A stretch of 64,000 nucleotides of DNA from PALSA-555 sp963731625 (GCA_963731625.1 CAVSWH010000001.1:1612001-1676000); one strand, 5' to 3'. Shown: positions 1-9,103, counted from the first letter of the stretch. The notes: a model not told the origin generated them from the sequence alone. Numbers and translations: made by a program.

Positions 1-788
1 GCCTTCAGGCGGTCCTCGAACTCGCCCCGGTACTTCGCGCCGGCGACCATCGCGCCGATGTCGAGCGCGATGAGCCGCTTGTCGCGGAGGCTCTCGGGCA
101 CGTCGCCCTCGACGATGCGTCGCGCGAGCCCCTCGGCGATCGCCGTCTTGCCGACGCCGGGCTCGCCGATGAGCACCGGGTTGTTCTTCGTGCGCCGGGA
201 CAGCACCTGGATGACCCGGCGGATCTCCTCGTCGCGCCCGATGACGGGGTCGAGGCGGCCCCGGCGGGCCTCCTCGGTGAGGTCGCGCCCGTAGCGCTCG
301 AGCGCCTGGTACTGCTCCTCGGGGTTCTCGCTCGTGACCCGGTGCGAGCCGCGCACCGCCTTCAGGGCGTCGAGGACCGCGTCCTTCGTCACCCCGAGGG
401 CGCGCAGCAGGTCGCCGACGCCGGCCACGACCTCGCTCATGGCGAGGAGGATGTGCTCGGTGGAGAGATAGTCGTCGCCGAGGTCCTGGCGGGCGCCGTC
501 GGCCGCCTCGAGGACCCGGAAGGTGTCGGGCGAGAGCTGGGCCTGCTGGGCGCTGCCGTAGACCTGGGGCTTGCGGGCGAGGGCCTCGTCGACCCGGTCG
601 ATGAGCGTCTTGGGGGCGACGCCCACGCGCTCGAGGACGGGCAGGACGACGCCCTCGGGCTGGCCGAGCAGGGCCGCGAGCAGGTGCTCGGGCTCGACCT
701 GGGTGTTGTTGCGCGCCTGGGCCAGCGACTGCGCGCTCTGGAGCGCCTCGCCGGTCTTGCGGGTGAACTTCTTGGGGTCCAAGGGCAT
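1..788 (-). CDS. clpB: ATP-dependent disaggregase ClpB, N-terminal part (runs off the window)
   Basis: This is the first 262 codons of ClpB, the Hsp100 disaggregase that works with DnaK, DnaJ and GrpE to rescue aggregated cytosolic proteins. The ATG lies at 788-786. The double Clp_N repeat fills about residues 1-145, and the first AAA+ domain follows with Walker A GEPGVGKTA near residue 210. The reading frame is open to the window edge, so the coiled-coil middle domain and second AAA+ domain lie outside. A HAIR-like operator sits just upstream, between this gene and hspR, which suggests HspR repression. Confidence 0.96.
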   Translation of the reverse strand, partial: MPLDPKKFTRKTGEALQSAQSLAQARNNTQVEPEHLLAALLGQPEGVVLPVLERVGVAPKTLIDRVDEALARKPQVYGSAQQAQLSPDTFRVLEAADGARQDLGDDYLSTEHILLAMSEVVAGVGDLLRALGVTKDAVLDALKAVRGSHRVTSENPEEQYQALERYGRDLTEEARRGRLDPVIGRDEEIRRVIQVLSRRTKNNPVLIGEPGVGKTAIAEGLARRIVEGDVPESLRDKRLIALDIGAMVAGAKYRGEFEDRLK

Positions 789-814
789 CCTGGGCCTACC
801 TCCACATCGGTCAA

Positions 815-837
815 AGTTGACAACGTCTGTATCAACT
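815..837. promoter_or_regulatory. HAIR-like HspR operator upstream of clpB
   Basis: The site reads AGTTGA, 11 bases, TCAACT, a perfect 6-bp inverted repeat. The HAIR consensus CTTGAGT-N7-ACTCAAG contains the same TTGA-N11-TCAA core. It lies 27 bases before the clpB start, and the same spacing recurs upstream of dnaK. That HspR binds here is inferred. Confidence 0.7.
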
Positions 838-867
838 TCGTATTCCGGTGAACGGTCCCGGCCGGCC

Positions 868-1254
868 TCAGCGCCGGACGGGGACGATGGTGGTGCTGAC
901 CGGGACGAGCGACCGGCGGTAGTGGCGGTGGACGGCGTCGACCTGGTCCCGCGCGTCCCGGCGGGCCTGCTCGAGGGCCGCCTGCAGCTCGGCGATTCGG
1001 TCGTCGGCGTCCTCGAGGTCGGCTTCGAGGTCGAGGATCTTGCGGACCCCGGCGAGGCTCACGCCCTCGTTGGTCAGCTCCTGGATGCGGCGCAGCAGTG
1101 TGATGTCCCGGTCGGAGTAGCGGCGGCTGCCGCCCTGGGTGCGGCTGGGCTCGATGAGCCCCTTGCGCTCGTAGATCCGCAGCGTCTGCGCGTGGACCCC
1201 GGCCAGCTCGGCGGCCACCGAAATGATGTACAGCGCTCGGTCCCGGTCGTCCAT
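868..1254 (-). CDS. hspR: Heat-shock repressor HspR (MerR family)
   Basis: A 128-residue MerR-type DNA-binding protein. The N-terminal winged helix-turn-helix holds the family-typical segments AQTLRIYERKGLIEPSR and GGSRRYSDRD at about residues 23-48. A coiled-coil-like stretch (ILDLEADLEDADDRIAELQ) follows, then a basic tail. HspR represses dnaK and clpB operons by binding HAIR sites and uses DnaK as co-repressor (known from Streptomyces and Mycobacterium). It is the last gene of the dnaK-grpE-dnaJ-hspR operon, 23 bases after dnaJ, and two HAIR-like sites nearby fit autoregulation. Confidence 0.95.
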   Translation of the reverse strand: MDDRDRALYIISVAAELAGVHAQTLRIYERKGLIEPSRTQGGSRRYSDRDITLLRRIQELTNEGVSLAGVRKILDLEADLEDADDRIAELQAALEQARRDARDQVDAVHRHYRRSLVPVSTTIVPVRR

Positions 1255-1277
1255 CTGTCCTCCTCCCCCTTACCTCA

Positions 1278-2435
1278 CTACACGCCGAGGCGTTCGCGGG
1301 GGTTCTCTGGCAACTGCTCGGCGAGCGCGGTGACCGCGGCGCGCTGCTCGTCGGTGAGCGCCGTGGGCACGACGACGTCGAAGGTCACGAGCAGGTCGCC
1401 CGCGTCGCCCTTGGCCGGGTGGATGCCGCGCCCGCGCACGCGCACCGTCTTGCCCGCCTGGGTGCCCGCCGGGACCTTCACGGTGACCGGCCCGTCGAGG
1501 GTCGGGACCTTCACCTGGGTGCCGAGCGCGGCCTCGGGGAACGTCACCGGCACCGTGACGGTGAGGTTCGTCTTGCCCTGCCGGGCGAAGATCGGGTGCG
1601 GGCCGACGTGGACCCGGACGAAGAGGTCGCCTGGCGGGCCGCCGTTGCGGCCGGCCGCGCCCCGGCCCTTCACCCGGATGCGCTGCCCGTCGCGGACGCC
1701 GGCGGGCATCCGCACCTTCACGTCGCGGCGGCGCCGCTCGACGCCGGTGCCGCGGCACTTCTTGCAGCGGTGCTCGATCACCTCGCCACGGCCGCCACAC
1801 GTCGGGCAGACCTCGGAGAACGAGAAGGGCCCCTGGTCGACGGCCACCGCGCCGGTGCCGCCGCAGGTGGTGCAGGGCTGCGGGAACGTGCCGGGCTCGG
1901 CGCCGTTGCCGCCGCACACCGAGCAGGTGGCGTCGGAGGTCACGCCCACGCTCGTCGTCACCCCGTGGACGGCGTCGACGAAGTCCAGGTGGAGCTCGGT
2001 CTCGAGGTCGGCGCCCCGCACCGGGCCGGTCGGCGCGCGGCCGCGCCGGCGGGTACCCCCGCGAGCGCCGCCACCGAAGAGGTTGCCGAGCAGGTCGCCG
2101 AGGCCGCCGCCGTCGTCGAAGTGGAACGTGGCGTTCCCGAAGCCGGGCCCAAACGGCCCGTTTCCGTCGCCGAAGCTGCTCGGGCCCGCGCCCGAGGCGA
2201 CCATCTCGCGGACCTGGTCGTACTCCTTGCGCTTCTCGGCGTCGCCGAGCACCTCGTGCGCCGCCGAGATCTCCTTGAAGCGGTCCTCGGCCGCGGTGTC
2301 GCCCGCGTTGGCGTCGGGATGGTTCTGCTTGGCGAGACGCCGGTAGGCGCGCTGGATCTCGCGGTCGCTCGCGCCGGATTCGACGCCGAGCACCGCGTAG
2401 TAGTCCTTCTCGAACCAGTCGCGCTGGGGAGCCAT
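1278..2435 (-). CDS. dnaJ: Chaperone DnaJ (Hsp40)
   Basis: A 385-residue class I DnaJ that delivers substrates to DnaK and stimulates its ATPase. The J domain covers about residues 11-75 with the essential HPD at 39-41. A Gly/Phe-rich linker follows. The four zinc-finger repeats are CSVCGGNG, CTTCGGTG, CPTCGGRG and CKKCRGTG, and the C-terminal substrate-binding domains end near residue 370. It lies 7 bases after grpE in the heat-shock operon. The pairing with hspR matches actinobacterial DnaJ1. Confidence 0.96.
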   Translation of the reverse strand: MAPQRDWFEKDYYAVLGVESGASDREIQRAYRRLAKQNHPDANAGDTAAEDRFKEISAAHEVLGDAEKRKEYDQVREMVASGAGPSSFGDGNGPFGPGFGNATFHFDDGGGLGDLLGNLFGGGARGGTRRRGRAPTGPVRGADLETELHLDFVDAVHGVTTSVGVTSDATCSVCGGNGAEPGTFPQPCTTCGGTGAVAVDQGPFSFSEVCPTCGGRGEVIEHRCKKCRGTGVERRRRDVKVRMPAGVRDGQRIRVKGRGAAGRNGGPPGDLFVRVHVGPHPIFARQGKTNLTVTVPVTFPEAALGTQVKVPTLDGPVTVKVPAGTQAGKTVRVRGRGIHPAKGDAGDLLVTFDVVVPTALTDEQRAAVTALAEQLPENPRERLGV

Positions 2436-2442
2436 GGGGGTG

Positions 2443-2979
2443 TCAGTCCGTCGTCTGGTGGGCCACCTTGACCATCGCCGGGCGCAGCACCTTGCCCTTC
2501 AGGCGGTAGCCGGTGCGGACGAGGTCGGCCACGACCGGGTCGCCGCCGGGCCCGCCCTCCTGGAGGACCGCCTCGTGGATGTTCGGGTCGAAGGGGACGT
2601 CGGTGTCGTCGATCCGCTCGAGCCCGGCCTTCTCGAGGACGGCGACGAGCTCCGCGAACACGAGCTCGATTCCTTTGCGGACGCGCTCGTCGGCGTCCTC
2701 GAGCTGGGTCACGGCCAGCGCCGCGCTGTCGAGGACCGGCAGCAGCTGCTCCACGAGCGTCTCGTTGGCCCGGGCGATCGCCTCGGTCTGCTCGCGGAGC
2801 ATCCGCTTGCGGTAGTTCTCGAAGTCGGCCTGGACGCGCTGCGCGAGGGTCAGCAGCTCGTCGCGCTCCTTGCCGAGCGCGGCGAGGTCGGCCTCGAGGT
2901 CGGCCGGGACCTCACCCGAGGCGACGGGCGACGTGAGCACGTCCTCCTCGTCCTCGTTGATCGACTCGGACTCGGGCAT
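2443..2979 (-). CDS. grpE: Nucleotide exchange factor GrpE
   Basis: A 178-residue GrpE that releases ADP from DnaK. The acidic N-terminus leads into a long coiled coil (about residues 30-75) and the beta-domain, with the family-typical FENYRKRMLREQ and DPNIHEAVLQE segments. Its ATG overlaps the dnaK stop by one base (TAATG), so translation is probably coupled to dnaK. DnaJ follows directly. Confidence 0.95.
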   Translation of the reverse strand: MPESESINEDEEDVLTSPVASGEVPADLEADLAALGKERDELLTLAQRVQADFENYRKRMLREQTEAIARANETLVEQLLPVLDSAALAVTQLEDADERVRKGIELVFAELVAVLEKAGLERIDDTDVPFDPNIHEAVLQEGGPGGDPVVADLVRTGYRLKGKVLRPAMVKVAHQTTD

Positions 2980-4823
2980 TAGGCGCTGCGCTCTTCACCG
3001 TCGTCGACGATCTCGGCGTCGGCGACCTCGTCGTCCGACGGCGGCGGTGCGTCCCCGCCCGGGGCGGAGGACGCCGCGTTCTGCTGGGCCTGGGCCGTCT
3101 GGTAGAGCCGCTGCGCGAACTCCTGGCTGGCGGCGAGGAGTGCCTCGTGCTTCTGGCGCACGGCGTCGATGTCGGTGCCGGCGAGCGCGGTCTTCAGGTC
3201 ACCGAGCGCGGCCTCGATCTTCGTGCGGTCGTCCGCCGAGACCTTGTCCGCCTGCTCCTTCAGGAGCTTCTCGGTCTGGAAGACGAGCGAGTCCGCGTTG
3301 TTGCGGGTCTCGGCCTCCTCGCGCTTGCGGCGGTCCTCCTCGGCGTGCGCCTCGGCCTCCTTCACCATGCGGTCGATCTCGTCCTTGCCGAGCGCGGTGC
3401 CGCCGGTGATCGTCATCGCCTGCTCCTTGCCCGTCCCGAGGTCCTTCGCGCTCACGTGCACGATGCCGTTCGCGTCGATGTCGAACGTGACCTCGATCTG
3501 GGGCACGCCGCGGGGCGCGGGCGGGAGCCCGACCAGCTGGAACGTGCCGAGCATCTTGTTGCGGTACGCCATGTCGCTCTCGCCCTGGAGCACCTTGATC
3601 TCGACACTGGGCTGGTTGTCGTCCGCGGTGGTGAACACCTCGGAGCGCTTCGTCGGGATCGTCGTGTTCCGCTCGATGAGCCGGGTCATGATCTGACCCT
3701 TCGTCTCGATGCCGAGCGACAGCGGCGTGACGTCGAGGAGCAGGACGTCCTTCACGTCGCCCTTCAGCACGCCGGCCTGGATGGCGGCGCCGACCGCGAC
3801 GGCCTCGTCGGGGTTGACGCCCTTGTCGCCCTCCTTGCCGGTGAGGTCGCGCACCAGGTCCTGCACGGCGGGCATGCGGGTGGACCCGCCGACGAGGATG
3901 ACCCGGTCGATGTCGCTGCTCTTCAGGCTCGCGTCACGGATCGCCTGCTCGAAGGGCCCCTTGCAGGACTCGAGCAGATCCGCGGTGAGCTCCTGGAACT
4001 TGGCCCGCGAGAGGCTCAGCTCCAGGTGCAGCGGCCCGTCCTGGGTCGCCGTGATGAACGGCAGGTTGATCGACGTCTCCTGCAGCGAGGAGAGCTCGAT
4101 CTTGGCCTTCTCGGCGGCTTCCTTCAGACGCTGCGTCGCCATCTTGTCGGCCGCCAGGTCGACCCCGTGGGCACCCTTGAACTCGGTGACCATCCAGTCG
4201 ATGACGCGCTGGTCCCAGTCGTCGCCGCCGAGGTGCGTGTTCCCGGCCGTCGCCTTGACCTCGAAGACGCCCTCGCCGAGGTCGAGCACGGACACGTCGA
4301 AGGTGCCCCCGCCGAGGTCGAACACGAGGATGGTGAGGTCGTGCTCCTTGTCGAGGCCGTACGCGAGCGCGGCGGCCGTCGGCTCGTTGATGATCCGGAG
4401 CACGTCGAGGCCTGCGATCTCGCCGGCCTCCTTCGTGGCCTGGCGCTGGGCGTCGTCGAAGTAGGCCGGGGCGGTGATCACGGCCTGGGTGACCGTGTCA
4501 CCGAGGTACGCCTCCGCGTCCCGCTTCAGCTTCTGGAGGATGCGGGCCGAGATCTCCTGGGCCGAATAGTGCTTCCCGTCGATGTCGATGTTCCACGACG
4601 TGCCCATCTCGCGCTTCACGGAGCGGATGGTGCGGTCGGGGTTGGTGATCGCCTGGCGCTTCGCCACCTCGCCGACGAGGACCTCGCCGGTCTTGGAGAA
4701 CGCCACGACCGACGGGGTCGTGCGGGACCCCTCGGCGTTGGGGATGACGGTCGGCTCGCCCGCCTCGAGGATCGAGACGACCGAGTTCGTGGTGCCGAGG
4801 TCGATGCCGACGGCCTTGGGCAT
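2979..4823 (-). CDS. dnaK: Chaperone DnaK (Hsp70)
   Basis: A 614-residue Hsp70 of normal length. The nucleotide-binding domain begins with IDLGTTNS (residues 7-14) and holds the phosphate motif FDLGGGTFDVSVLD and the adenosine motif ILVGGSTRMP. The substrate-binding domain starts after the linker DVLLLDVTPLSLG, and an alpha-helical lid ends in an acidic EIVDDGEE tail. It is the first gene of the dnaK-grpE-dnaJ-hspR operon. A HAIR-like operator sits 26-49 bases upstream of the ATG, so HspR repression relieved by heat is the expected control. Confidence 0.98.
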   Translation of the reverse strand: MPKAVGIDLGTTNSVVSILEAGEPTVIPNAEGSRTTPSVVAFSKTGEVLVGEVAKRQAITNPDRTIRSVKREMGTSWNIDIDGKHYSAQEISARILQKLKRDAEAYLGDTVTQAVITAPAYFDDAQRQATKEAGEIAGLDVLRIINEPTAAALAYGLDKEHDLTILVFDLGGGTFDVSVLDLGEGVFEVKATAGNTHLGGDDWDQRVIDWMVTEFKGAHGVDLAADKMATQRLKEAAEKAKIELSSLQETSINLPFITATQDGPLHLELSLSRAKFQELTADLLESCKGPFEQAIRDASLKSSDIDRVILVGGSTRMPAVQDLVRDLTGKEGDKGVNPDEAVAVGAAIQAGVLKGDVKDVLLLDVTPLSLGIETKGQIMTRLIERNTTIPTKRSEVFTTADDNQPSVEIKVLQGESDMAYRNKMLGTFQLVGLPPAPRGVPQIEVTFDIDANGIVHVSAKDLGTGKEQAMTITGGTALGKDEIDRMVKEAEAHAEEDRRKREEAETRNNADSLVFQTEKLLKEQADKVSADDRTKIEAALGDLKTALAGTDIDAVRQKHEALLAASQEFAQRLYQTAQAQQNAASSAPGGDAPPPSDDEVADAEIVDDGEERSA

Positions 4824-4848
4824 GGTGGATGTGCCTCCGTGTCGAAAA

Positions 4849-4872
4849 CCTTGAGTCTGACCGTATCAACTT
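4849..4872. promoter_or_regulatory. HAIR-like HspR operator upstream of dnaK
   Basis: CTTGA (4850-4854), 11 bases, TCAAC (4866-4870). The TTGA-N11-TCAA core is the HAIR core, and on the minus strand the right half (AAGTTGATAC) is identical to the corresponding half upstream of clpB. Confidence 0.72.
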
Positions 4873-4946
4873 TGGTGCTATCGCACCTATTCCCGGCTCT
4901 CGGACCCGCCCGGGCGCCGTTTGACACCGGGGGGTACATTTCCGGC

Positions 4947-5372
4947 ATGCCCCGGCGAGGCGCCATGCCCGACCTGGCGGAGGTCCCCCTCTTCTCGGCC
5001 TGCTCCAAGAAGGAGCTCCAGCTGATCGGCCGGCGCACCGAGCGGCTCCACGTCGAGCCCGGCAAGATCCTCGTCCGGGAGGGCGCCGCGGGGGCCGAGT
5101 TCTTCGTGATCATCAGCGGCGAGGCCGACGTGTCCGTCCGGGGCCGGACGGTCGCCACCCTGGGACCCGGGGACTTCTTCGGGGACCTCGCCCTCCTCGA
5201 CCGGGCGCCCCGCAACGCGACCGTGACGGCGAAGACCGAGATGGAGCTCGCGGTCCTGGGCCAGCGCGAGTTTGCCGCGATGATCGACGAGGTGCCGGGT
5301 TTCGCGCACAAGCTGCTGAGCGGGCTCGCCCACCGGCTGCGCGAGTACGACGCGAAGAGCGCGCCCCACTAG
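4947..5372 (+). CDS. Stand-alone cyclic-nucleotide-binding domain protein
   Basis: A 141-residue protein consisting almost only of a cNMP-binding (Crp-type) beta-roll. It has the ligand cassette FFGDLALLDRAPRNATV near residues 76-92, where the usual GE is GD. No helix-turn-helix, kinase or channel domain follows, so it probably signals through a partner protein. The ATG at 4947 is preceded by TACATT at 4935-4940 with no Shine-Dalgarno sequence, which suggests a leaderless message; a second ATG at 4965 is possible. The gene diverges from dnaK and abuts the tnpB element at its 3' end. Function is unknown. Confidence 0.85.
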   Translation: MPRRGAMPDLAEVPLFSACSKKELQLIGRRTERLHVEPGKILVREGAAGAEFFVIISGEADVSVRGRTVATLGPGDFFGDLALLDRAPRNATVTAKTEMELAVLGQREFAAMIDEVPGFAHKLLSGLAHRLREYDAKSAPH

Positions 5373-5515
5373 GGATGCGGGCCTTCTCGGCCTTCCAGTG
5401 CGGGCGGCCCCGGGTTGGGCGACGGGCACTGGTTCCGGCTTCGTGGCTCTCGGTCGGGCCCGCCGCCTGGGGCGGGTGCGGTGCCGGGAGCTCCACCGGC
5501 GTTTTGCCACTCCGG
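5373..5515 (-). ncRNA. Candidate omega RNA / right end of the tnpB element
   Basis: This 143-base GC-rich stretch lies directly downstream of the tnpB stop on the same strand and holds no gene. In IS200/IS605 and IS607 elements the RNA guide scaffold is encoded at the tnpB 3' end and runs to the element end (established). Short complementary runs such as GGCC repeats near 5381-5395 could fold, but no structure was computed, so this is a positional inference only. Confidence 0.25.
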
Positions 5516-6770
5516 CTACTCGACGGCGTGGGTTCGCGGGGGGCGTGGGTCGGGGAGAGCGAGGCGGGCGAGGTTGGTCGCGGCGTTGCGGTCACGGTCC
5601 ACGACGATCCCGCATGCCGGGCAGACGAACGTCGGGGCTGATCCAAGGTGCTGGTGGTAGTGCCCGCAGGCTGAGCAGGTTTTGGAGGACCCGTACCAGC
5701 GGTCGGCGACGACGAGTCGGTTGGCATACCAGTCGGCTTTGTAGGTGAGCTGGCGGCGCAGTTCCCCGAAGCCCTGATCCGCGACCCGGCCGGCGAGGCG
5801 ATGGTTGCGCAGCATCCCGGCGACGTGGAGGTCCTCGATCACGAGGGTCTGGTAGCGGGCGACCAGCCCGCTGGTCAGCTCGTGGAGCTGATGCTCGCGC
5901 CGGTGCGCGACTGTGGCGTGCAGACGTGTCAGGCGCGTCGTGGCGCGGCGGCGACCCGACGAGGCGGGCTTGGTTCTCGCCCAGCCTCGTTGGGCCCGCC
6001 GCAACCGGCGCTGGGCCCCATGGAGCGCGTTCACCCCCTCCCACTGCTCGAGAAGCCGACCGCGGGCATCCGCGACGCTGGCGAGGCGCCGCACACCCAG
6101 GTCCACCCCGACCGGTCCCGGTGCTCGGCCGCGGCGGCGATGCTCCGGGTGGAACGGCGCGGCCCGTCCGGCGACGCTCAGCCACCAGCGGCCCCGCCGA
6201 TACGACACCGTCGTGGAGAGCACCTCGAAGCGACCCGCCGCCAGGAGCCGGCGCAGCCGCCGCGTGTCGTCATGGACCCGCACCCAGCCCAGACACGACA
6301 CCCGCAGCGCCCGACCCTCGACGCGCAGCTGTTCAGGATGGCGCAACCGGAACCGCGGCGTCGTGCGCTTGCGGGCCTTAAACACCGGGAACCCCACCCG
6401 GGCGCCCCACCGGCGCCCGGCCCGCGACGCCGCCCAGTTCGCCAACCCCGCCGCCAGATCCACCGCGGCGCACTCGAACACCGCGCTCGGGATCTCCTTT
6501 CCCCACGCCAGCTCCCGGCGCCGCCGATAGGCGCTCCGAATCGAGCGCGTACTTCGACCATGCCACCTGGGTTGTTGGCGCCCCCAACGTGGCGCGCTCC
6601 GCGGCGCGGGCATCCAAGCCCGCCTTCACCTCACCCAACAACGCGTTGAAGACGAACCGCGACGCCCCCGCCCAACGGACCAGCCGCGCCTCCAACACCG
6701 GGGACACAACAACAGCGAAACGAAACCCCACCGGCCGCCAACCATTACGACCACCGACCCCAGACACCAC
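5516..6770 (-). pseudogene. tnpB: RNA-guided endonuclease TnpB, frameshifted
   Basis: Joined, the two frames give about 417 residues of a TnpB protein. The N-terminal helix-turn-helix part (RFAVVVSPVLEARLVRWAG) is read from 6770. The rest is in another frame from about 6550, where one base too many breaks the frame after WSKYALD. The second part has RuvC motif I (GVDLGVRRLA), motif II (LVIEDLHVAGM), a CxxC zinc finger pair (CSACG, CPACG) and motif III (DRDRNAATNLA), so all catalytic acids are present. Either the gene is dead by one indel, or the indel is a sequence error. No TnpA accompanies it. Confidence 0.85.
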
Positions 6771-6892
6771 CCGATCGTCAAACCCAGGTATGACACTCCA
6801 AACCTGCGGCCCCTACGGGTGTGCGCTCTCAGCCGCGCGGCGGCGCGCCGGGTTTCCGGTCGCGCGAAGAAGCGAGCACTAGGTTTCTGACC

Positions 6893-9103
6893 GTGCGGCG
6901 CCGCTTCCCCTTGAAGCCGAGCCAGCTCGTGCTGGTCCTCGGCGTGCTGATCGCCGCGGGCACGATCGCGTCGGGGGTCATCCCGCGCCTGACCGAGTGG
7001 ACCGACTCATCGCGGGTCGCCCGGGCGACGTTCTTCGACATCCCCGACCCCGTCTACTGGATGTTCTACGGCACGGTCGCCGTGATGCTCGTCGTGTGCG
7101 CGTGGCTCGCGTCGATGCGGGTCCGGAACTACCTGCGGGGCGGCCCGGACGACCGCCGCACGACCCGCGAGAACGTGCACCGCCGCCTGGGCGACTTCCG
7201 CTCCGGCGTCTGGATGCGCACGCTGCTCCGCGACCCCGCGGCCGGCCTGATGCACTCGTTCATCTACTTCGGGTTCCTCGTGCTCTTCGCCGCGACGGTC
7301 GTGCTCGAGATCGACCACCAGCTGCCACCGTCGCTCAAGTTCCTCCACGGCACCGTCTACGAGTCGTACAAGGCGACGGCGAACGTCTTCGGGATCGTGT
7401 TCGTCGTCGGCCTCGTGTGGGCCGTCGGTCGCCGCTACCTCGTCCGCCCGTACCGGATCCGGATCAAGACCAAGCCCGAGGACGCGGTGATCCTGGGAAC
7501 GTTCCTCCTCATCGGGGTCACCGGCTTCCTCATCGAGGGCTTCCGCATCGCGCTCGAAGGTCGCCCCCACTTCGAGGAGTGGTCCTTCGTGGGCTGGGGC
7601 CTCTCGGCCCTGTGGGCCCACTGGTCGCACGCCACGCTCTCGGACCTGCACCGCACGATGTGGATCGTGCACGCCGCCGCGTTCGTCGCCTTCCTGGTGA
7701 TCCTGCCGACCACGAAGCTGCGCCACATGTTCACGTCCCCGATGAACATGTACCTGGGGGACCGGGAGCGGCCCAAGGGCGCGATGCGGCCCATGCCGAA
7801 CCTCATGGAGACCGACCTCGAGACGTTCGGGGCCGCGAAGGTCGAGGACTTCACCTGGAAGCAGCTCTTCGACACCGACGCGTGCACGATCTGCGGCCGT
7901 TGCACGTCCGTCTGCCCGGCCCACGCCACGGGCAAGGCGCTCGACCCGCGCGAGATCGTGCTGAAGGTCGGCGAGGTCATGGCCGCGACCGGCGACCCCG
8001 TCGTCGCGCCCCCCGTGGGCGTCGACCGCGACATCACGATCGGCGCCGACTCGATCTTCGAGCGAGTCACGTCCGAGGAGCTGTGGGCGTGCACGAGCTG
8101 CAAGGCCTGTGACGAGATCTGCCCGGTGAACATCGAGATCCTCGACAAGATCCTCGACATGCGCCGCTACCTGACGCTGATGGAGAGCGACTTCCCGACC
8201 GAGCTCGGCAACACGTTCCGCTCGATGGAGAACTCCTCGAACGTGTACGGGATGAACCAGGCCGAGCGCGGCGACTGGGCCCGCGACCTCGACGGGGTGC
8301 CGATCATCGACGCGTCGGGCCCCCTCGAGCACGAGTACCTGTACTGGGTGGGCTGCGCCGGCAGCTTCGACGACCGCAACAAGCGGGCCAGCCGCGCGAT
8401 CGCCAAGCTGCTCCAGCGCGCCGGGCTCGACTTCGCCATCCTCGGGCCGAGCGAGCTCTGCACCGGCGACCCGGCCCGCCGCTCGGGCAACGAGTACATC
8501 TTCCAGATGCTCGCGATGCAGAACGTCGAGGCGCTGAACGGGCTCGGGGTCCGGAAGGTGATCACCCAGTGCCCCCACTGCTTCAACACGCTGAAGAACG
8601 AGTACCCCCAGCTGGGCGGGAACTACGAGGTCGTCCACCACTCGCAGCTGCTCATGGACCTCATCGACGACGGGCGGCTCTCCCTCGACGGCGCGACGCT
8701 CGAAGAGCGCGTCACCTACCACGACTCCTGCTACCTCGGCCGCCACAACGACGTGTACCTGGCACCGCGCCGGGTCGTGGGGTCCCTACGCGGCATCGAC
8801 GTCGTCGAGATGCCACGGAACGGCACCCGCGGCATGTGCTGCGGCGCCGGCGGCGCGCGGATGTGGATGGAGGAGCGCGTCGGCAAGAAGGTGAACACCG
8901 AGCGCTCCCAGGAGGCACTCTCCACCGGCGCGACCCGCATCGCCGTCGCGTGCCCCTTCTGCTACGTGATGATGGAGGACGGCGTGAAGGAAGCGCAGCG
9001 CGACGACGACGTGCGCGTGCAGGACATCGCCGAGGTGCTGCTCGACGCCATCGAGCACGGCCCGGTCCCCGCCACCACGGCTGAGCCCGCCCCGGGCGTC
9101 TAA
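6893..9103 (+). CDS. Membrane-bound Fe-S oxidoreductase, EtfD-like (ETF:menaquinone oxidoreductase family)
   Basis: A 736-residue fusion. The N-terminal 290 residues hold about six membrane helices, with histidines that could bind heme b as in NarI-type cytochromes. Two [4Fe-4S] ferredoxin motifs follow (CTICGRCTSVCP near 331, CTSCKACDEICP near 400), then two Cys-rich CCG domains (WVGCAGSFDD near 486, MCCGAGGARMW near 650). This architecture matches mycobacterial EtfD (Rv0338c) and FadF proteins, which pass electrons from electron-transfer flavoprotein to menaquinone during fatty-acid oxidation. The GTG at 6893 is preceded by TAGGTT 7 bases upstream, suggesting a leaderless message. No etfAB genes are in view. 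Confidence 0.85.
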   Translation: MRRRFPLKPSQLVLVLGVLIAAGTIASGVIPRLTEWTDSSRVARATFFDIPDPVYWMFYGTVAVMLVVCAWLASMRVRNYLRGGPDDRRTTRENVHRRLGDFRSGVWMRTLLRDPAAGLMHSFIYFGFLVLFAATVVLEIDHQLPPSLKFLHGTVYESYKATANVFGIVFVVGLVWAVGRRYLVRPYRIRIKTKPEDAVILGTFLLIGVTGFLIEGFRIALEGRPHFEEWSFVGWGLSALWAHWSHATLSDLHRTMWIVHAAAFVAFLVILPTTKLRHMFTSPMNMYLGDRERPKGAMRPMPNLMETDLETFGAAKVEDFTWKQLFDTDACTICGRCTSVCPAHATGKALDPREIVLKVGEVMAATGDPVVAPPVGVDRDITIGADSIFERVTSEELWACTSCKACDEICPVNIEILDKILDMRRYLTLMESDFPTELGNTFRSMENSSNVYGMNQAERGDWARDLDGVPIIDASGPLEHEYLYWVGCAGSFDDRNKRASRAIAKLLQRAGLDFAILGPSELCTGDPARRSGNEYIFQMLAMQNVEALNGLGVRKVITQCPHCFNTLKNEYPQLGGNYEVVHHSQLLMDLIDDGRLSLDGATLEERVTYHDSCYLGRHNDVYLAPRRVVGSLRGIDVVEMPRNGTRGMCCGAGGARMWMEERVGKKVNTERSQEALSTGATRIAVACPFCYVMMEDGVKEAQRDDDVRVQDIAEVLLDAIEHGPVPATTAEPAPGV

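Larger units (their letters stand above)
5373..6830 (-). mobile_element. tnpB-only insertion element (IS200/IS605-like), degraded
   Basis: The segment between the stop codon of the cNMP protein and the EtfD-like gene contains a TnpB gene and its flanks but no TnpA transposase. The right border is inferred to lie immediately at the CACTAG stop at 5372. The left border is vague, within about 6771-6830. No target duplication is expected for this family. Boundaries are approximate. Confidence 0.45.

Noticed and set aside
3147..4946. A very long upstream extension of the cNMP-binding protein
   Set aside because: The added part is antisense to dnaK and low in complexity; the domain begins after ATG 4947.
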